Shown: positions 29,560 to 43,144, numbered from the stretch's first letter. The stretch is 64,000 bases of DNA from Ascaphus truei (GCA_036426205.1 CM071570.1:56960926-57024925); one strand, 5' to 3'. Translations and numbers: made by a program. Notes: generated by a model from the sequence alone, not told the origin.

Positions 29560-30740
29560 TATCCACAAATGATTCAACATTCATTATCCACTAGGCCATT
29601 TTAAAATGCAGAATTTCTTCTTCTGCAGCCATTCTTTTGTAGATCAGCTTGTATGTTTAGGATCATTGTCTTGCTGCATGGCCTACTACTTTTGCTTCAG
29701 CTCACAGATGGATGGACCAACATTGATCTTGATACAGTGCAGAATTCATGCATGTGTTAATGATGGCAAGCCATCCAAGTCCTGAGGCAGCAAACCAGCC
29801 CTAAACCATCAGACTCCCACCACCATGCTTGACGCTTGGGATGACGTTCTTTTGGTCGAACGCAGTGTTTGATTTTCGCCAAAAAGAACGTTTCTCATTG
29901 AGGCCAAAAAGTTCTACCTTTGACTTGTCTGTCCAGAGAACATTGTTCCAGAAGTCTTGTGAATCATCTATGTGCTCTTTGACAAACTTCTGATGGGCAG
30001 CAATGTTCTTTTTAGAGAGCAGTGGTTTCCTCCTGGCTATTCTTCCATGAAGACCATTCTTGTTCAGATCGTTGAGTCATGAACACTCATTAGCCAAGGC
30101 GAGTGTCCTGCAGATCCTTGGATGTTTGTCTGGGGTTCTTTGTGAATTCCTGGATGATTTGCCGTTTGTTCTTGGAGAGATTTTGGCAGCACTGCTGCTG
30201 GGTAGAGCGAGTGTGGTTTTGAACTCTCTCTATATGTAGACTATATTTCTGAAAGTGGATTGGTGGAGCCCCAAATCCTTAGAAATGATTTTGTAACCAA
30301 TTCTGTACTGATGAACATCAATAACTGTTTTTATGAGGTCCTCAGAGATTTACTTTGATCGTGGCATGATGTTTTTCCACATACCTGTATGGTGAAGACC
30401 AAACTCTGAAAGTTTGTGATCTTTATATAGGGTTGGGCCTCCCAATTGCACCCCTGAAGATCTACCTAATTATTTAAACACCTGATTCTAATTATCCCCT
30501 TTAATTTAGCAAATAAAACCAAGATTTCACTTACTTTTGCACATACCCTGACTCTGAATTACTTATTGTGTTTCTAATTCATACATCATTGTTTCAAAGG
30601 ACAAGGAATTGGTTAATATAAACTCTATTGGATATTTAAGAAAATACTTTTTTTAAATTTTGATTCAAGAAGGTTATCATGGAAAAACTATGGAATTTCC
30701 ATAATTATCATTTGGATTCACAAACTTTTTCTCGCCACTG
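29560..30740 (-). pseudogene. Tc1-type transposon pseudogene (Tc1/mariner superfamily)
   Basis: Read on the minus strand, the end at 30740 is CAGTGGCGAGAAAAAGTTTG, and a UTR-like stretch follows. A broken Tc1 transposase then contains ISEDLIKTVIDVHQ, IGYKIISKDLGLHQST, NLHGR/ARRKP-like positions near 30050, an FW-NVLW-D block near 29935, KHGGGSLM near 29815 and QQDNDPKHT near 29660. The SPDLNPIE segment and the right end are missing. Stops and frameshifts are scattered throughout. It is a different Tc1 lineage from the transposase at 21141-22170, without introns. Confidence 0.85.
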
Positions 30741-30988
30741 TGTACTCTGTGTCTGTCTCTGCCCTCCCTCTTCCCTTCCTTGCCTCACACATTCCAACCC
30801 TCCCTTTCCCTGCTGACACCACCACAGAATGGCGGGAAGGGAAGAGAGTGGTTGCTTCATAAGGAGTGAAAAATGCCAGGAGATCTGAACAGATCGGAGA
30901 AGACAAGCTTTTACTTTGTTTCGTTCCAGGCAAAATAAATAAATATTACATAAATATAGGGGAATCCAGATTTCCGTAATCATGATAT

Positions 30989-30989
<1 letters not shown>

Positions 30990-31048
<59 letters not shown>
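30990..31048. repeat. (CA)n microsatellite
   Basis: About 28 uninterrupted CA dinucleotides. Confidence 0.98.
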
Positions 31049-31050
<2 letters not shown>

Positions 31051-31965
31051 TGAATATATCCATATTTGTCATTCGTTAATTGCCTCCATAATATTATGAA
31101 AATGCAGTAGTGATCAGTAGTGCTATTTAAAACATTTCTGTAAAGCCAATAAAATAAAAAGTCATATCCCACATTCATAAAGAATGAATATGAATTACTG
31201 TGGCTGCACATCTTAGAAAATTTGCTTTTTAAAGTAAAAGACTGCAATAAATATCTAAACATGCCCGGCTGGTGATGGAAATGAATCCTCTAGCGCACAA
31301 ATCAATACAAGTCATGTCAAAACCTATTCACAAATGACAACAAAGGAATTGAATTTACCATGCATTTCTGAGCCAGAAGTGACAGCTTGTCATTCTTTGG
31401 AATGGCCTTGGCAAACAGCTACCAAAGTGTTTGACATGAATCATCCTCAAAATCCTTTGGCCAAATCGAAAATTGGAGGAGGACTGATAAATTTGCTTTA
31501 TAAAAACATATTGCTGGGATGGACTAGAATCTTTGTCATTTTCAGCTGCAGATTCCTTGAAACCACTGTGTAAAACTGCACAGCTGTGAAATTTCTAAGC
31601 TCATGATATTGTGTGATGGAACACAAAATATTTGCAGTAGCTTATGTTACATTTCAGTACTTTAATATATCTTAAAGCAGAGATCCCACCTGTTCATTTT
31701 TTTAAATCTTACCTTAACTAGAGATATTTTTCAGGAGATATTTGTAGTATTTTTGAGCCAGTTTTAATACAGTAAAAATAACAAATATGGCGGCGGTCTA
31801 CAAACATGGGGTCACCAATATTGACTTCCGGAGTAAGCACTGACCCTGGTGACCATATCGTTTCCCCAATTTTTTCAGGGGGCAGCCTTTTTATCCTGGG
31901 CTTGTTACTCCTGAACCCGTTGGGTAGGAAAATATAATTAGCTGGGAATGTTGCTTTCAGCTTCT
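31049..31965. other. No identifiable feature
   Basis: Unique-looking AT-rich DNA. The frame at 31334-31573 has no family resemblance. Confidence 0.35.
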
Positions 31966-32095
31966 GTTGGTCAACCAGTTTGACAAAGGTCTGAGGTGGG
32001 ACCGAAACGTTGAACCTTATTTAATAATAAATTTTACATTTCACAAAGATCACTGGAGTGCCTGGATATCTTCGTGCTTGCAAGCAGTTTGACAG
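31966..32095 (+). repeat. Interspersed repeat with gaccgaaacgtt motif, copy 2
   Basis: gacaaaggtctgaggtgggaccgaaacgtt followed by ttatttaataataaattt is related to 9866-9995. Confidence 0.5.
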
Positions 32096-32794
32096 ACCCC
32101 TTTATTCTTAAATGGTTGTGACATTGTAAAATCGGGATTCACTACCTCCAAAATCTTTTAATATAAGCGGTGTAGGACTGAGACAACAGGTGTATACAGC
32201 ACGAATAACTTTATCAGGAAACTGGACAGAGCACTTGGCAATTAAAGTTAGGTTAGGGTAACTGACATTGACAGGAAGGTAAATGCATCAGTACTGAAAA
32301 GGAAAGCCAACAGAGCAGACCTTTATACAGTATGTAATTTGGGGGTTTATAGGAGGCCTACAAAAGATTTAAAAAAAAGGAGTCACTAGCAAATTAAGAA
32401 AACTCAGAAAAATCCAAAATATAGTAATCCAATAGTCCTTATTCAATACAAATTGGTAACATCTACTTTGGAGAGCACCAATTTGTTTTTATATTTTGAG
32501 CACCCCACACTATTAAGCGTTGCTAAATTCTCATTAGAATTTTAGAAACTGCTGTGTTTTTTACTAAGTTTCAAAAGCATTAGGTAAAATGTAAATATGG
32601 GCATTTGCTAATGCCAAGATGTGTACACAGTAATCAATACAGTTTCTCAAAAAATACAATGGAGGAAGAAGCTTAATGTACTACAAAAATTGAAGCGTTC
32701 AATGAAATACTGAATGGATGTTTAAGTAAGAGTTGGTATTTATAAATGAAAGTAAAGTTAAAGTTCAAGATTTTGCCACGCCCTGGGGCAAATA

Positions 32795-33116
32795 CAGACA
32801 AGACCACGATTATTCTAAAGCTTGCCTTAAACTATCCCAGTTACATTCTGGGTATGTGCTGGGTGTAACCTGGCTAGTTTAAGGCAAGTTTAAGGCATTT
32901 CTGCATTGACTAATGACCTATAGGATTAACACAGCAAGGGTCCCTGGCAGTCCCATTCCGTTTGAATGGGACTGCCAGGGACCCCCGCTGTTAATCTGAT
33001 AGGCCATTAATCAATGCAGATATGCTGGGTCTAGTTTAAGGCATGTATCCAGCATGTACCTGGGTCTTTTTGGCGATTGCCACTGGTTTGTGTTAGAATA
33101 GTCGCAGTCTCTGCTG
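32795..33116. mobile_element. TA-flanked fold-back MITE, copy G2
   Basis: TA at 32793-32794 and 33117-33118. The ends are CAGACAAGACCACGATTATT and, inward from the right, CAGCAGAGACTGCGACTATT. The central palindrome is the same as in G1 (12878-13204). Confidence 0.8.
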
Positions 33117-33118
33117 TA

Positions 33119-34249
33119 TTCCAAAGGCACTGAAATGTTGCTATAAAATACAAGATATCCAATACATTTTTGCATTATACAGGTCCTGAGACATTTGGTA
33201 TTGTCTTAAACATTGTATAATATGAGAAATAAAGTGTACTGAATGTTTAATGTGCTTTCCATACCTATGCAGTATAAGCCTCTTATGGTTTGCATAGTGT
33301 GAAAAAAGACCTAGATACCTGACAACATACAATGGAATAACAATTTTATGGAAACAGGTGTAAGTGAAAAACATTTAAAAATATGCATTTTATGTTTTAT
33401 GCCGTACTCCCAACAGCACAGATATACTGTATATTGGACTGGAGTTATGCGTTGCAACATATAATGGATTTGTAATACAGTGGACGTACAAGTCAAACTT
33501 TCTCTGGCAATTATTTTAAATTCAAGTGCAAAAGCTTTACCTTTACTTTCTTAATTGTGCTAGAATCCTCTTTTCTACACAGTTATGGAGCTATGCAAAA
33601 GAAAATTACGCTGCTCGTAAAAATGTCACAGTACAGTATTGAGGTTTGATCTTTAAGTATCGTTTAGCTGATGTATGTACAGTGAGTGTGAATATTCTCA
33701 CTTTGAACCTACAATGAATTTGGAAGTGAAACAATAATGAACGTTAATACAAGTGTGTGGGATGCAAGTGAAAGAAGTAGTAAGTAGGCAACCTTGCATG
33801 GACACAATTGTCTGTAATATTCTGTAGGTTGAGGAAAACTGGTGCACTGTACTAACTGGCTCCAGATAAAGGATGATGGAAAAAAAAATTGCGATGAAGT
33901 ACGGATGAACAGCTCTACAGTATTAAGTCAAATCATTAGCAAAACAGTTTCAAAATGTAAGAATAGGCATTGGAGGTTGCATACATGAAGGAAAAGACTA
34001 AGACCCTGTTCCAAAAATTGCAAAAGATTCTGGACACACACCATAGCTAAACAAAAGTACCCACATTTTTATAACATTAGTTGCAGACTCATGAAGATCT
34101 TCATCAGGGTCAGATTTATGTTTTGAGGATGCAACATAAAATGCCAATTGAATTTCCTTTACAGGGAGTGAGAGTTGCTAAAAGCAGAAAGGGTAAATTA
34201 TATTTGTGTACTTTAAAGCCCAAAGTTATCCTATTGTAACAGTGTTCCC
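33119..34249. other. No identifiable feature; AT-rich
   Basis: No coding motif, RNA gene or paired ends seen. Confidence 0.4.
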
Positions 34250-34995
34250 CCTCCATCCCCCCAATTGCAGATAAGGGCCATTACAGTGTGTGTGGTGCAT
34301 GCATGCTGGTAACAAGAGGGCTGAGTCGATGACTTTGGGACACAGGATCAGGTTTCTGGGTTACATACCCCAGATAATACTTAGCAGTGCAGCGCCTCCA
34401 TCTGCCATAGGCTCCAGGGATGTATGGAGATGATCTCCCATGGTAGAACTTGTACTCTCCCCCCAGTTAGATCACACACCAGGCCGGAGGTATATTGTAA
34501 ACAGGAACGGTTTATTACTACAGTCTTTGCAGTAACACACAGCTACTCAACAGTCTTCTGCCGGATACAGTCTCTTTACTCTCAGCTATTACTGTAGATG
34601 GTACCTGGACCATCACTACAGGCCAAGGGCACCCGCAGCCATTCTAACTCTTCCCCACCTCCCTAGCGGAGGCAGAGGTATGATCACATTCACTCTTCCC
34701 CGCAGGGAAGAGAACATGGGTAAGCCCCAATCTCATGCTCCCAGACGTGTGACACACTTTCCTCAGAGGGAAGGAACAACCTCCAAATTTAGGGCGGTCC
34801 TGCCCTTAAGTACAGCTTGAAGGCGGACGCCTCGTTGTCCCAGCTACAACAGAATGTACCACCCCCTGCTCTCACTCAAGTGCAATATCAAAGGTGAAGG
34901 GGGAAACCCCATACCAACTACTGGCAAGCCTGTAAATACCAGGGTTTACTGCCAGCCCATTGGGTAGAATAGTAGCCATGGGGTACCCCGCTACA
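34250..34995 (-). repeat. LTR-like block, antisense
   Basis: The minus strand starts TGTAGCGGGGTACCCC, similar to the start of 10900-11290 and in style to the LTR-like blocks at 49024, 59038 and 62010. It contains ttcctccctctgagg-type and gcggaggcag-type segments but no ORF. A solo LTR is the simplest reading; the inner boundary is uncertain. Confidence 0.35.
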
Positions 34996-36386
34996 CTATA
35001 TTTAGTGTGGGGAGGGGTGGGGGTAGCAGACATTGCAAAATGAATGAAGACCTATGACAGAAGTGATTAGTTGAAAGTAAAGTGGCAGCAAATATTTAGC
35101 AGACAGAGATTAACGGTTGAAGCCGAAATATTTTCTTGTTGAGGATGAAATACATGCACGTTATTAAGCTAGCTTTTCACTTTGATGTATTGGTGTCTCC
35201 CAGGTGTAAAACGGAGGCACAACTTATTATTGTTGCAGCACCAGACTAAATCAAAGAAATAAAATCCAGTTGCTTTCAATTTGTACTTGGTTTGCAGCCT
35301 TAATAGTCCCAACACATCTTTCATAAAAAGACATGAAAACAAAGGAATCTTACAATATGTAGAATGTAGATAATTCGTAGAACTAGGCTGTGGAAAGCTC
35401 CCTGGCAGCTAAATAGTAGAATGGAGCTCTGTAAAAATGGCAGTTTTGCTCCATCGTATTGCATTTTTCTCTGTGAAATATATAGACATAATATTTCTGC
35501 TAATGGTTCAAAAGGTTGTGGTGGTTATTTAGTTATGTGAGAAGTATAAGAGGCAGGAGAACAATAAGGGCATATTTAGTAATACAGGCAGACAGAAGGA
35601 GACAGCTGACAGGCAGCCTATCTGACCTTGTGACTTTGCAATAGAGATCATTAGGGGTTTAGTGAGGGAAGTAGAATGAGAGGGGAGTCATTCAAATCGT
35701 TAAGAAGGGAAGAGAGGAAGCAGAGCATGCAGTCATAGATGAGCCTTTCTAGCACTAAGCTAACCTGTTATTGATTCTTGATTTTGGAAAGGCACTCATC
35801 AGTGCTTTCAGATCTAATTTAATTTCCTTAAGCTACGTGACATAGGATGCTTTGGTATATTAACCTCCCCCTCAACCAACCCCCCCCCCCCCCGTAATAT
35901 GTGTATTTTCATATCCAGAGATGCAATCCTTGTAGTTTCTCTTTATCGGAACCGATTCTAAATAGCAATACCACACTGATAATTTGGGTTGTTCTTCGGA
36001 GGTTGTATAGTGACTTACTGCAGGCTGGGTTCTGTCCTCTATATCGGATACTGTGATCCTAAGAACTCAAATCCCATATTAACTTAATGGACAGATAACA
36101 GGAAGTTAACATTTACAGTTACAAAGGTAGATATTTTGTACTGTATGTTTGCTTGAAACTTAAGAAAAACATTTTCCGCTAAGTATTTATGCATCTTTTA
36201 TGATGATTCACTATCACATTAAGTGAACCCTATTTGCAAGTTCAAAGCAGCGTGTGCCACTTACTGGTTACAGTTAACATTTTTATAAAGTAAACGAAAC
36301 CCAGCTTTTACCATTTGCATCTCAGCTTCCTCTTGCTCACTATCAAAACAATTACAATCATGGGTGGAATTACAATGCATTTACAA
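34996..36386. other. No identifiable feature
   Basis: AT-rich, with a C-run at about 35879-35894. No feature recognised. Confidence 0.4.
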
Positions 36387-36798
36387 CAGGGGTGGGAAAT
36401 TATTTGGGTTGGAGGGCCACTTGACAAGATTTGAAGCTTCACGGGCCACACACAATGTAGAATCTACATTAAGTCTGTAGCCCACGAAGTTTACCAAAGC
36501 TCCCCTCTTCCCTCACTCTGCCTCCCTTTCTCACTCACTCTCCCCTCTCTACCAATAGCCTTCTCCCTCACCTCACTCTCGCCCGGTCCCTACCTGTGTT
36601 GCGGGTGGCGGAGGCAGCGGCGGCAGTAGCTCTGCGGCGGAGGAGACAGCAGTGCGGCTTGAGCCCACCCAGGTGGTGATGACGGAAGTTGGGTCTGACT
36701 TTCGGTTGGTCCTAACTTCCACCTGGGTGGGATTGCACACACGATAGGGGCCAGGTCCCTACCTGGGTGGGCCACAGGCCGGGTGTGGCCCACCCCTG
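36387..36798. mobile_element. hAT-like MITE with 8-bp target duplication
   Basis: The left end is CAGGGGTGGGAAATTATTTG and the right end, inward, CAGGGGTGGGCCACACCC. CAGGGGTGGG is a common vertebrate hAT terminus. The flanking octamers are atttacaa (36379-36386) and attcacag (36799-36806), matching at 6 of 8 positions. The body is CpG-rich toward the right. No transposase. Confidence 0.75.
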
Positions 36799-37239
36799 AT
36801 TCACAGTATAGTTCCTGTAACTTTGGATTTATGCTGGAAGAATTGTGATTAAGGGGTTCTGTGATTCACATATAGGGGTAAATTTGACACTCTGAAGCAT
36901 CCCAAAAAGCCCCTTTGGAGAATATAAAATTGATCCCATAATAGGTTAATTTTGGAGAAATAGTGGACTAGATAAATTAATCAAAAGCAAGACTCTTGTA
37001 TTAGATCTATGGTCTTTTGCATACCAATCTAATACCCATTATCAAAGTTAACTTTGTCATTTCGTTCTATATCTACAAATATATGATATACATACAGCTT
37101 TGAAGCAGACAAGTACTGTACCTCTTTTCACTCTAATACAGTAGTATGAAATGTTCTTTTGCAAATATACAAAATACAAATTGCCTTATGTATATCCCAA
37201 GCATTTTTTAATTACCTTACTTTACTGTATTAGCCTCTA

Positions 37240-37840
37240 ACAGCTCCAGCAACTTTTAAGAATCCATCACCCATTTAGTGAAATAGTACTTCCTCCCATT
37301 CCCCCTGAGCCTACCACCCTCCAGCTTCAAATCATGGACTCTATTTCCAGCAAGACACAGTCTTAAATGAGCCGCTCTCCTGTACTTTTTTTTAAACCAT
37401 TGGTATTGTATATTTGAAAGTTCCAACCATATCTCCTCTCTCTTCACCACACTGTACATGGTCATATCTTTTAGTCTTTCCTTATTACAGTATGTGGACC
37501 ATGTGCACCCTTTTGGTTGCCATTGTTTGCACACACTAATTTATTTATGGTCTTCAGAACTGAACACAGGTGAGGTCTTACAAATGAAGTAGAAAGTAGC
37601 TACCGGTCTCTTCCTGCTGCTGACACACGTACCATTCCCTATACTACCCAACATCCTGCTTGCTTTCCCCATTGCTTTCTTACTTTTAAATCACCTAAAA
37701 TAATGACTCCTACAGTAGGTCCCTTTCCTCAATAGTGGTCGACACTATAGTGCCATTAATCCTGTATTCTGTCTGCATGATTCTGCACTTGTTGTCACAC
37801 TTGGCCATTCCTCTCATCTACTGTAGCTACAGTAAATCAT
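37240..37840 (-). mobile_element. CR1-like LINE C-terminal fragment, antisense
   Basis: Minus-strand translation in shifting frames gives GKASRMLGSIGNG, a VHILKERLKDMTMYSVVKR segment and FKKKYRRAAHLRLC. This is the order of the post-RT region in CR1-type LINEs as they occur in amphibians. It is badly decayed and no 3' tail was recognised. Confidence 0.5.
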
Positions 37841-37844
37841 TAAT

Positions 37845-40106
37845 CATTTTGTTAGCCCCTACCACCTCCTTGAGTGTCAACACACAAGAAATACCTAGGT
37901 TTCCCTTACCAGCAATGATGCTGCCGGTAACCATTTTATTTGTCTTAAAAAAACTAGGATTAAAAAAATAAATAAAAAACTACAAAAAAAAAACCAAAAA
38001 AAAAAAAAACCAGTTCATATTTATTATACTTGGCAGACAACCAAAAAAAGAAAATAAATAATACCGCTAGTGCATGTTGTTGCTTTTATAAGGTGCATGA
38101 ATACTTAGCTGAAATAAAAATGTAAGTTTCAAGCAAACATGCAGTACAAAATATCTACCTTTGTAACAGTAAATGTTAACTTCCTGTTATTTGTCCATTC
38201 ATTTAATATGAGACTTGGCAAAAAATAATCCCTAGGTTTATTGCTTAAAAATCTACACATTTATTTTTCTATCTGGATAAGCCTTGATATGCTTTGTAAA
38301 GTGGGTGATAATTAGATTTTCTCCTTAGAAGTACAAAATAAATGCTTCCAGTGTATATATACATTTGTGTATCATTCTAGAGGTCACATACAGTTACCGT
38401 ATAATTATATATTATAATCATAGGATCTATTGCAGACAATCTGTGATAATCCTCAAATATATTAACATGATAATATAGTGCTTCTCAAGAAAATTACCTC
38501 TGCTTATTTATAAATGTTAGGCTTCTTATTAAAGGTTATTTCACTTTTTGGGACTAACTGAATTAATGACAAGTGATATTCATTAAGTTTAAACTAGATG
38601 ATTTATATCCTCTTTAAAAAAAATCATCAGACAATTATTTTGAAATATTTTTGGAAAATGTGTCATTGTTCCTTTGATTTTTTAAATGGGGACCTTTAAT
38701 TGATTAGGCTTTCGATTTCTACATGCTTTTTGCCTCTCAAATGGTGACAATTGGGTAAGGTAGCAATACTCGAGAAAAGAATAGAGAAGGCCAACAAAAA
38801 AACAAAAATGTAAGATCTTGTTTACAAACATTGCAAGTACAACTTTTAAAAACAGTTAAAATATGTATATATGTGACTGTTTTTTCCAAAAAGGTATTAC
38901 TCACTTGATTTTAAACAAGTCACAGTTATTAGCTCAATCAATAGTAATTTGATCCTACATATCACTGCCGTGCCCGAATGACATACGTAGTCCAGCATTG
39001 GCCCTAGAACGCCACTGACCCGTATGACGTATTAGGTACGTCATAGGCATGTGCTCATTTTAGAGAGAGGATCGGGCTGTCAGGCCGGCCCATTCAAAAT
39101 GGAACTTGAGCCCTCTACACCTGTTTCCGGGATCCGAGCGTCAGTCGGTGTCATGTGATTGCCCAGGAGCCATCATAAAACCCTGAAGTCCAGTGGCACT
39201 CTAAAAAATGTAGGCATGTAACAGTAATCAAATCAATGTACATTAGTCTATTCTTAGGGAAAATGGTTTGGAATTAAAATGAATGCACTATATATGCAAC
39301 AAAGCATGTATGTCAAATTGTACACAACAATTCTGAAAGCCTGGTTTCCGCTGCCTTGTGAACAAGTCACAAGTAATTAGCTGTTTGACACTCATTGAAA
39401 GCTTGCTATTGGCTGAAACATTAATCACGTTGAATGGGCTTTAACTTTAGTCAAATTGCATGGGTATATATGCTGGTTTAAAGATACAATAAAGTACCTG
39501 CATTATTAACGTACATTATGCCTTTTATTTATTTTTTTTGCTATAAACTTCACACATTTATGTGCCAGCAGGAAAGAATGTCAAGGTGAAAAGTTCTTTT
39601 CACAGGATGCCGATATGGATTGATGATTAATCTTTTGTACTTTAAAAGTTCTTTTGGATTAAACTCAAATCAATTTAGCCATTAAACTTAACATTTCAGT
39701 TATCTGGCATCAAGACTTTTACATTCTTCAATGGCGATAGCAGGTGATTTAAATTAACTAAACTTATTATTTGAAGGCAGATTTCTCTTCTTAAAACTTA
39801 ATTTAGCTATAGTACAAAAGCACATATTTTATAAAATATTAATTTCTATGTTAGTAGTAGAAAATAGTGCCCCATAAATAACAGGGATTATGAGGTGATC
39901 TAAGACTTCATTAAGGACTAAGAAGACAAACATGTACCCTGAAGTTCACAAGTGTGTTATTTAATGCACTGCATTCTTTATAGCTCTTGCATAGATACAT
40001 AGAATAATTTATATAACGGTCTGAAGACGTGTATTCAGTTTTATTTCATAGAGTAACTTTGACTAGAATAAGTATTTTCATTTCATTAACAGTTATGTTT
40101 TTCCTG
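37845..40106. other. Mostly AT-rich, unassigned
   Basis: Includes an A-rich stretch at about 37960-38011. A CpG-containing block at about 38965-39195 has gacatacgtag / tacgtcat motifs and may be an unrecognised MITE; I could not pair its ends. Confidence 0.3.
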
Positions 40107-40652
40107 TAAAACATACTGGACACCCAACAAGCTCCTATTGAACCCCCAAAATAACCACAACATATATATAAGCATATGAGTGTCACAGAGGAGTGCTACT
40201 GAGCATGGCAATATATATTTAAAATCAGAGACAGAACATAAAACACAGACAGAGCTCAGTTTTTAGCACATCCAGTGAAACTCATACACGGTACAGTGCC
40301 TAAATATATATGTATAAATATCGGGTAAAATGGTCTTTTAGTTTAACATTTTTGGCCAAAATTGTTGTAAGCCCCTGAGCCAACTGCACGGCAGACCACA
40401 ATTCAGGGGTCCCTAACGCTAATATAAATTCTTAATAACCTGTGTAGTAACAGGAAGAATGATTTATAGTAAATCTGTCAATATTAGTTGCAAAGTTCTA
40501 AGTCTGATTGAAGCTTTTAATAACCTGTACATTACCAGGAAAAGCACTCTGTATTAGAGTTGTCACAGCCATACTGCAAGCCAGCAAGTTCCCCTGAGTG
40601 GAAGATGCTATGGAGTGAGCCCATAACCATTTAAATGTGGGAGGGGGTGAGC
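40107..40652 (+). repeat. R600 copy
   Basis: Starts mid-unit (acatactggacacccaacaag) and runs through the unit start (gtacattaccaggaaaagcac) to gggagggggtgagc. The phase is permuted relative to 17861, as expected of a sequence derived from a tandem array. Confidence 0.85.
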
Positions 40653-40840
40653 TACTTCAGTTCATTTTTATATTTAAAAATGTTTTACCAGGAAGTAATA
40701 CATTGAGTTACCTCATTTTCAAGTATGTCCTGGGCACAGTTATAACAATACATGGTTACATTAAAAGAACAGGGTTAAACAGTCAATTTACAGACATTTC
40801 ATGGACAGAGAGTTGGAAAATTGGGTACAGGGGATAAAAG
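40653..40840 (+). repeat. Interspersed repeat fragment (taccaggaagtaatacattgag)
   Basis: ttttaccaggaagtaatacat followed by tcaagtatgtcctgggcacag looks like a dispersed amphibian repeat I have seen in similar DNA. Boundaries and class are uncertain. It adjoins R600. Confidence 0.35.
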
Positions 40841-41899
40841 GGCTGGTGAGTTTCATATTGAAATAGAGAAACTTTAATATCACCAAACATCAGCGAACGG
40901 CAGTGTACAACTCACACCATTTGGCTGCGCCAAAAGCTTTCTGTCTTTGGGGCGATGCAGATATACACTGAAGGGGTTCAAGTTGAATGCAGCTGCAAAT
41001 ACAAAAGTTCTTTGTCCTCTTGGCTCATTAACATTATAGTGGATGGGGTTGACGTCCCACAAAGTAAAAGCAAATGTTAACCCTTAGCACCCTGGTCCTG
41101 TGCAGAGGGGAGCAGCTATAGGGAAGATCCATCAGGCATCCGCTTTTGGGGCGACGCAAATGTACACAGTTCATGTACTCCAACAAAAATGTACATAATT
41201 CCAAAAACCTTATTACTTGTAAATATGTTTGTTTGTTGCAACTTATTTAAAAAATAAATGAAAAAATAAGTAAGTAAAAACTAAAAAGGTGCTACAAAGG
41301 ACACACTTGTATGGGCCCACCTGACAGTGAGTAGGTCTGTGCGGGACTATGAGAATTATTCAAAAGTCTTAAATGCTATTGCTGACTTGAGTTTTCCTAC
41401 ACTGCTCTGCTTCAACAATTGAAGACAACCATACTGTGTCTGCATAGGAATAGGATATGCATGTCTGCATAGCCTGTCTGATACTGGAATCCAATTTTCA
41501 TGTGCACTGTAATAAGCAAATACTGAGGAGTGTAAAAGCTTTCACGTTATATGTTTTAAAAAAAAGACATCCGAAAAGAATAGTATTGCATAACAATCAT
41601 GGGTATGTATTAATCTACATAAATGTCACATATGAGTTGTGATATATTGTGGCGATCTGAAAGGGAAAATTTAGCTTAAAAATGCAATGAGGGGAAAATA
41701 TAATGATTAACCATTGCAATGCTAATAAGGTTTTGAGGTCATATATAAAGGGACCTGGCTAAGTCTTAAAACTTTACATGTTCTTTAAAACAGCAGTCCA
41801 AGCTGCCTTTTTTTTTCACATTTTATAATTTTTTCCCTTTAATATGTGCATCAATACAATTCACAACAATGATAAGTAATTAGCTAAGTTGTCTATTGA

Positions 41900-42103
41900 T
41901 TGGTGAAGATTCATTCAGCTTGGGGGTTCACTAAATGGTCGTCAGTGCAGCAGAAGAGGACCAAAGATGCAAAGTTCTTTGGGGAAGATCATGTGGCCAG
42001 CCAGTTACTAGATACAATTAGTGCACTGGTAGAGAGAGAGCAGGGCTCAAATAGGGGCGTGCCAGAGCCTGTTTCAGAAGAGGAAGGGGATGAGACATTG
42101 TAA
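41900..42103 (+). CDS. Unassigned 67-codon ORF
   Basis: The frame MVKIHSAWGFTKWSSVQQKR continues through DHVASQLLDTISALVERE and ends in an acidic tail (EPVSEEEGDETL). The ordered hydrophilic composition differs from the random frames around it. I do not recognise the family; it may be a relic of a transposon-encoded or retrocopied protein. There is no splice-site support, promoter or polyadenylation signal that decides the matter. Confidence 0.2.
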   Translation: MVKIHSAWGFTKWSSVQQKRTKDAKFFGEDHVASQLLDTISALVEREQGSNRGVPEPVSEEEGDETL

Positions 42104-42828
42104 ATGGTTGCGATAGAAACAACAAATGCTTGTTACATTATAATATATATAAAAAAATATTCAGAGTTGTTTAAAAAAATGCTACAAGTATTTTCTCATA
42201 ATACAGAACTGAGTTATTAAAAAAAAAAACACATGTAGGTTATTGCTTAGTCTGCAGCTTTAAGTTTACAATTGTAGTAAATATACTGATTTTTTTATAT
42301 TTAATTATGCAAAATAAATTACAGTGAGAGAAGCACTGAACTTTATTCTATGCAGTTCCCATTTTTTTAAAAATGTAACTGCATCTGTTTCTTTGTCATT
42401 AGGGTTTCCAATTAATTCATGCAAAGTAGCTATTTCTTTTTCATAGAGCATATAACATTAATCTGAAAATAGTAAAGCATGAAATGTCCTCTGAATTATC
42501 CACTCTTTAGAATGAATTGTATTAATATACATTATATAGTTACTTTGCCCAAAACGTCTCTGCTGCAAAACTTGTCAATTCAACTTGGCAGAAAGCAACA
42601 TTGCCTCCTCACTGCAATCTGACAAAGAAAAGACATTACAGAGTGTGTCTTTTGGTGCCTCAAAGTGTGTCACTTTTTAGATAGGCGCCAATACATTCCT
42701 CATAAAATACCTCAATAATTTGAATGATAAAATAAATTACAAATCTGAAGGCATGGTGAGCAAAACATAATAAGAAACACTGGCACGGATATGGTAGCAG
42801 CATTTTTTAACAGTAGTATACTATACTG

Positions 42829-43144
42829 CAGGGATGCGCACACTGAGTGGGAGATTTTTTTTTGGGGGGGGGGGGAAATGCGCGGGTGGTTGCAGAGGCC
42901 CCACGCACTTCCCCAAGGCATTTAAATGAAATGCCGGGGGATCACGTGAGGCCCTTGCAACACTCCACTTACCGGGATTCAGCTGTGTGACACGTCGCCA
43001 TGGCAACGGGGACATGTGACATGATTTCACACGCGACAAATGACGCCACGGGCCACGTGACCTAGATACAAGGTAGGGGGGAGGGCGCGAGAGCCGGGCA
43101 AGGAAGACAGGGGGGCGCAGCAGAAAAAGTTTGTGCCCCCCTGC
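42829..43144. mobile_element. hAT-like MITE, GC-rich
   Basis: The left end is CAGGGATGCGCACACTG. The right end reads gtttgtgcccccctgc, which is roughly inverted. The flanking octamers ctatactg (42821-42828) and gtgtactg (43145-43152) match at 6 of 8 positions. It contains a long G-run and CpG-rich DNA. Confidence 0.5.

Noticed and set aside
30708..31262. 184-codon minus-strand frame with a Cys/Val run
   Set aside because: Contains the (CA)n microsatellite translated as Cys-Val. No protein family.
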